5,806 bases of DNA from Ignavibacteriota bacterium (lineage in GTDB: Bacteria; Bacteroidota; Kapaibacteriia; Palsa-1295), in NCBI GenBank assembly GCA_003151215.1, contig PLXB01000401.1:395-6200 (forward strand), given 5' to 3'. The position numbers and the translations under genes were made by a program. The notes beneath the pieces are model-generated. The model saw nothing but the letters and a program-made list of their open reading frames with translations. It had not been told where the DNA came from and did not search any database. Shown here piece by piece: positions 5,020 through 5,806 of the stretch (position 1 is its first letter; each line of letters starts with the position of its first letter).

Positions 5020-5077
5020 TTTGTTTAGGGTTATCAGAACCTCGCTCGACGAGGGGAGCTCTGATAACCCAAACAAA
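5020..5077. repeat. 58-base imperfect palindrome in a divergent intergenic region
   Basis: Nested arms pair as follows: 5020-5026 with 5071-5077 (7 bp, TTTGTTT/AAACAAA), a bulged A at 5027, 5028-5038 with 5060-5070 (11 bp, GGGTTATCAGA/TCTGATAACCC), a 1x5 internal loop, then 5040-5044 with 5050-5054 (5 bp, CCTCG/CGAGG) closing a CTCGA loop. No T-tract follows on either strand, and both flanking genes point away, so it is not an ordinary terminator. It lies in the predicted leader of the minus-strand gene. Confidence 0.85.
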
Positions 5078-5099
5078 ATTTCAAGGAATAACCAATACT

Positions 5100-5127
5100 A
5101 AAGTAGCATAAAATTACAAAAAGTCAA
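5100..5127 (-). promoter_or_regulatory. Candidate sigma70-type promoter of the minus-strand membrane protein
   Basis: On the minus strand, TTGACT (5127-5122) and TACTTT (5105-5100) are 16 bases apart, with a TGC extension before the -10. The start site would be near 5093, giving a leader of about 85 bases that contains the palindrome at 5020-5077. Confidence 0.55.
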
Positions 5128-5158
5128 ACAACAAAAAGACTTTTTTCGATGAGTGATG

Positions 5159-5164
5159 TATTAT
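5159..5164 (+). promoter_or_regulatory. -10 box (TATTAT), leaderless-type
   Basis: TATTAT ends 6 bases before the ATG at 5171. It supports the start at 5171 rather than the upstream in-frame GTG at 5153 or ATG at 5156 or 5165. Confidence 0.45.
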
Positions 5165-5170
5165 ATGCAT

Positions 5171-5695
5171 ATGGATAACGAACAAATGCAACAGATTTAT
5201 AACGAAACATTCGCGGGACTGACGTTGTTTTATCGCGATGTAAATCTGCCTGAAAATCTAATCTCTAAATATCAAGTCGGACAAGTGATCATGGAGAGAG
5301 GATATACCGACATGTCGAACAAAGGCGGCGGAGCAGGCTCAAGCCTCCGATATCTCATCGCTTCGGCGCATGCAACGGACATGGGAGTATTCAATAATAA
5401 TTTTTCAAAATTCAAACTATATGTTCTGCCCGCAGGCTCTTATTTCAAAGTGCTAGATATTTATACGGTTGGAGATAAAACGCAGATATTTTTATTGCAT
5501 GTCGCAAAGCAGTGGGTTGAATTTTTCAAAAGTTCGATTTCAAATGTAGAAAAAGATATTGATCAAACAGCACGGCATAATTTCGATACCAAGGTCAATT
5601 CTCCGGTGAATCAGGATCTTCAGGCGCCGGAGTGGACGAACAGGCTGGCATTTCCTCTGGGAATGAGCGACGAGGGACAAATGTTTCAAGAATAA
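5171..5695 (+). CDS. Unrecognised soluble protein (174 aa)
   Basis: I do not recognise this protein. It has no signal peptide or membrane helix, so it should be cytosolic. Visible parts are an N-terminal helix (about 1-13), a Gly-rich turn [16 protein letters not shown] at 50-65, beta-like segments [20 protein letters not shown] (81-100) and [16 protein letters not shown] (104-119), and a Q/N-rich, Pro-containing tail. An in-frame GTG at 5153 would add six residues (MMYYMH), but a -10 box overlaps that extension, so the ATG at 5171 is preferred. It starts a unit that continues 11 bases after its stop into the VF530-family gene. The two may be cotranscribed, though a functional link is only suggested by spacing. 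Confidence 0.75.
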   Translation: MDNEQMQQIYNETFAGLTLFYRDVNLPENLISKYQVGQVIMERGYTDMSNKGGGAGSSLRYLIASAHATDMGVFNNNFSKFKLYVLPAGSYFKVLDIYTVGDKTQIFLLHVAKQWVEFFKSSISNVEKDIDQTARHNFDTKVNSPVNQDLQAPEWTNRLAFPLGMSDEGQMFQE

Positions 5696-5706
5696 ATTCA
5701 TCAGAA

Positions 5707-5806
5707 ATGAACACACAACCCAACAATCCATTGCATGGAAAAACGCTCGAGTCGATACTTTCGGCGCTCGTCGAACACTACGGCTGGGAAGAACTCGGCG
5801 AACGGA
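5707..5806 (+). CDS. VF530-family DNA-binding protein (partial)
   Basis: The first 33 residues are visible and the gene continues past the window. [28 protein letters not shown] (6-33) matches the start of the VF530/DUF2132 family, whose members are about 70-80 residues long and normally begin with NPLHGxTLExIxxxLVxxYGWxELxxR. The family is described as DNA-binding, with a fold of three helices; the physiological role is not well defined. It follows the 174-aa gene by 11 bases, with no clear ribosome-binding site. Confidence 0.88.
   Translation, partial: MNTQPNNPLHGKTLESILSALVEHYGWEELGER

Noticed and set aside
5020..5077. Palindrome as a bidirectional terminator
   Set aside because: Both neighbouring genes start from here and point away, and no T-tract follows on either strand.

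Overview
The window starts in the last ~216 bases of a 23S rRNA gene and continues through a spacer, a complete 5S rRNA and a rho-independent terminator, so it is the distal end of a bacterial rRNA operon. The rest is compact: about twelve protein genes in short, direction-switching units. Several small proteins (40, 47, 75, 106 and 119 residues), gaps of 1-14 bases inside units, no visible Shine-Dalgarno sequences, and a 23S 3' domain with a shortened arm all suggest a reduced-genome bacterium. Candidate Phyla Radiation / Patescibacteria (Parcubacteria-like) is my best guess. This is inference, because the window holds no decisive taxonomic marker beyond the rRNA fragments.

Layout. 1-470: 23S 3' end, 5S, terminator (+). 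483-1178: VIT1/CCC1-type metal transporter (-), convergent with the rRNA operon. 1256-1818: an AT-rich pair (+) of a small DUF559-like PD-(D/E)XK protein and a 75-aa two-helix membrane protein. 1877-2571: a 40-aa acidic protein (+) followed after 5 bases by a YgjP-like zinc metallopeptidase. 2579-2938: an AT-rich nucleoside 2-deoxyribosyltransferase-like protein (+). 2940-3509: the ribosome-biogenesis GTPase EngB/YsxC (-), whose stop codon is 1 base from the previous gene's stop. 3546-4546: a 47-aa membrane-anchored peptide and an aldo/keto reductase (+). 4596-5006: an unrecognised two-helix membrane protein (-) with a terminator. 5007-5170: a divergent control region with a 58-base imperfect palindrome. 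5171-5695: an unrecognised 174-aa protein (+). 5707-end: the start of a VF530-family DNA-binding protein.

The genes do not form one pathway. They are housekeeping functions (rRNA, EngB), ion handling (VIT1-like), a generic oxidoreductase and several small accessory or unknown proteins. The most consistent signal across the window is regulatory. At many starts a clear -10 hexamer (TATAAT, TAGTAT, TATTAT) ends only 6-7 bases before the chosen ATG, often with an extended-10 TGn and no ribosome-binding site. This is the layout expected of leaderless mRNAs. I see no CRISPR array, transposon, tRNA or clear multi-gene defence system. The low-GC genes at 1256-1818 and 2579-2938 are the best candidates for acquired material.
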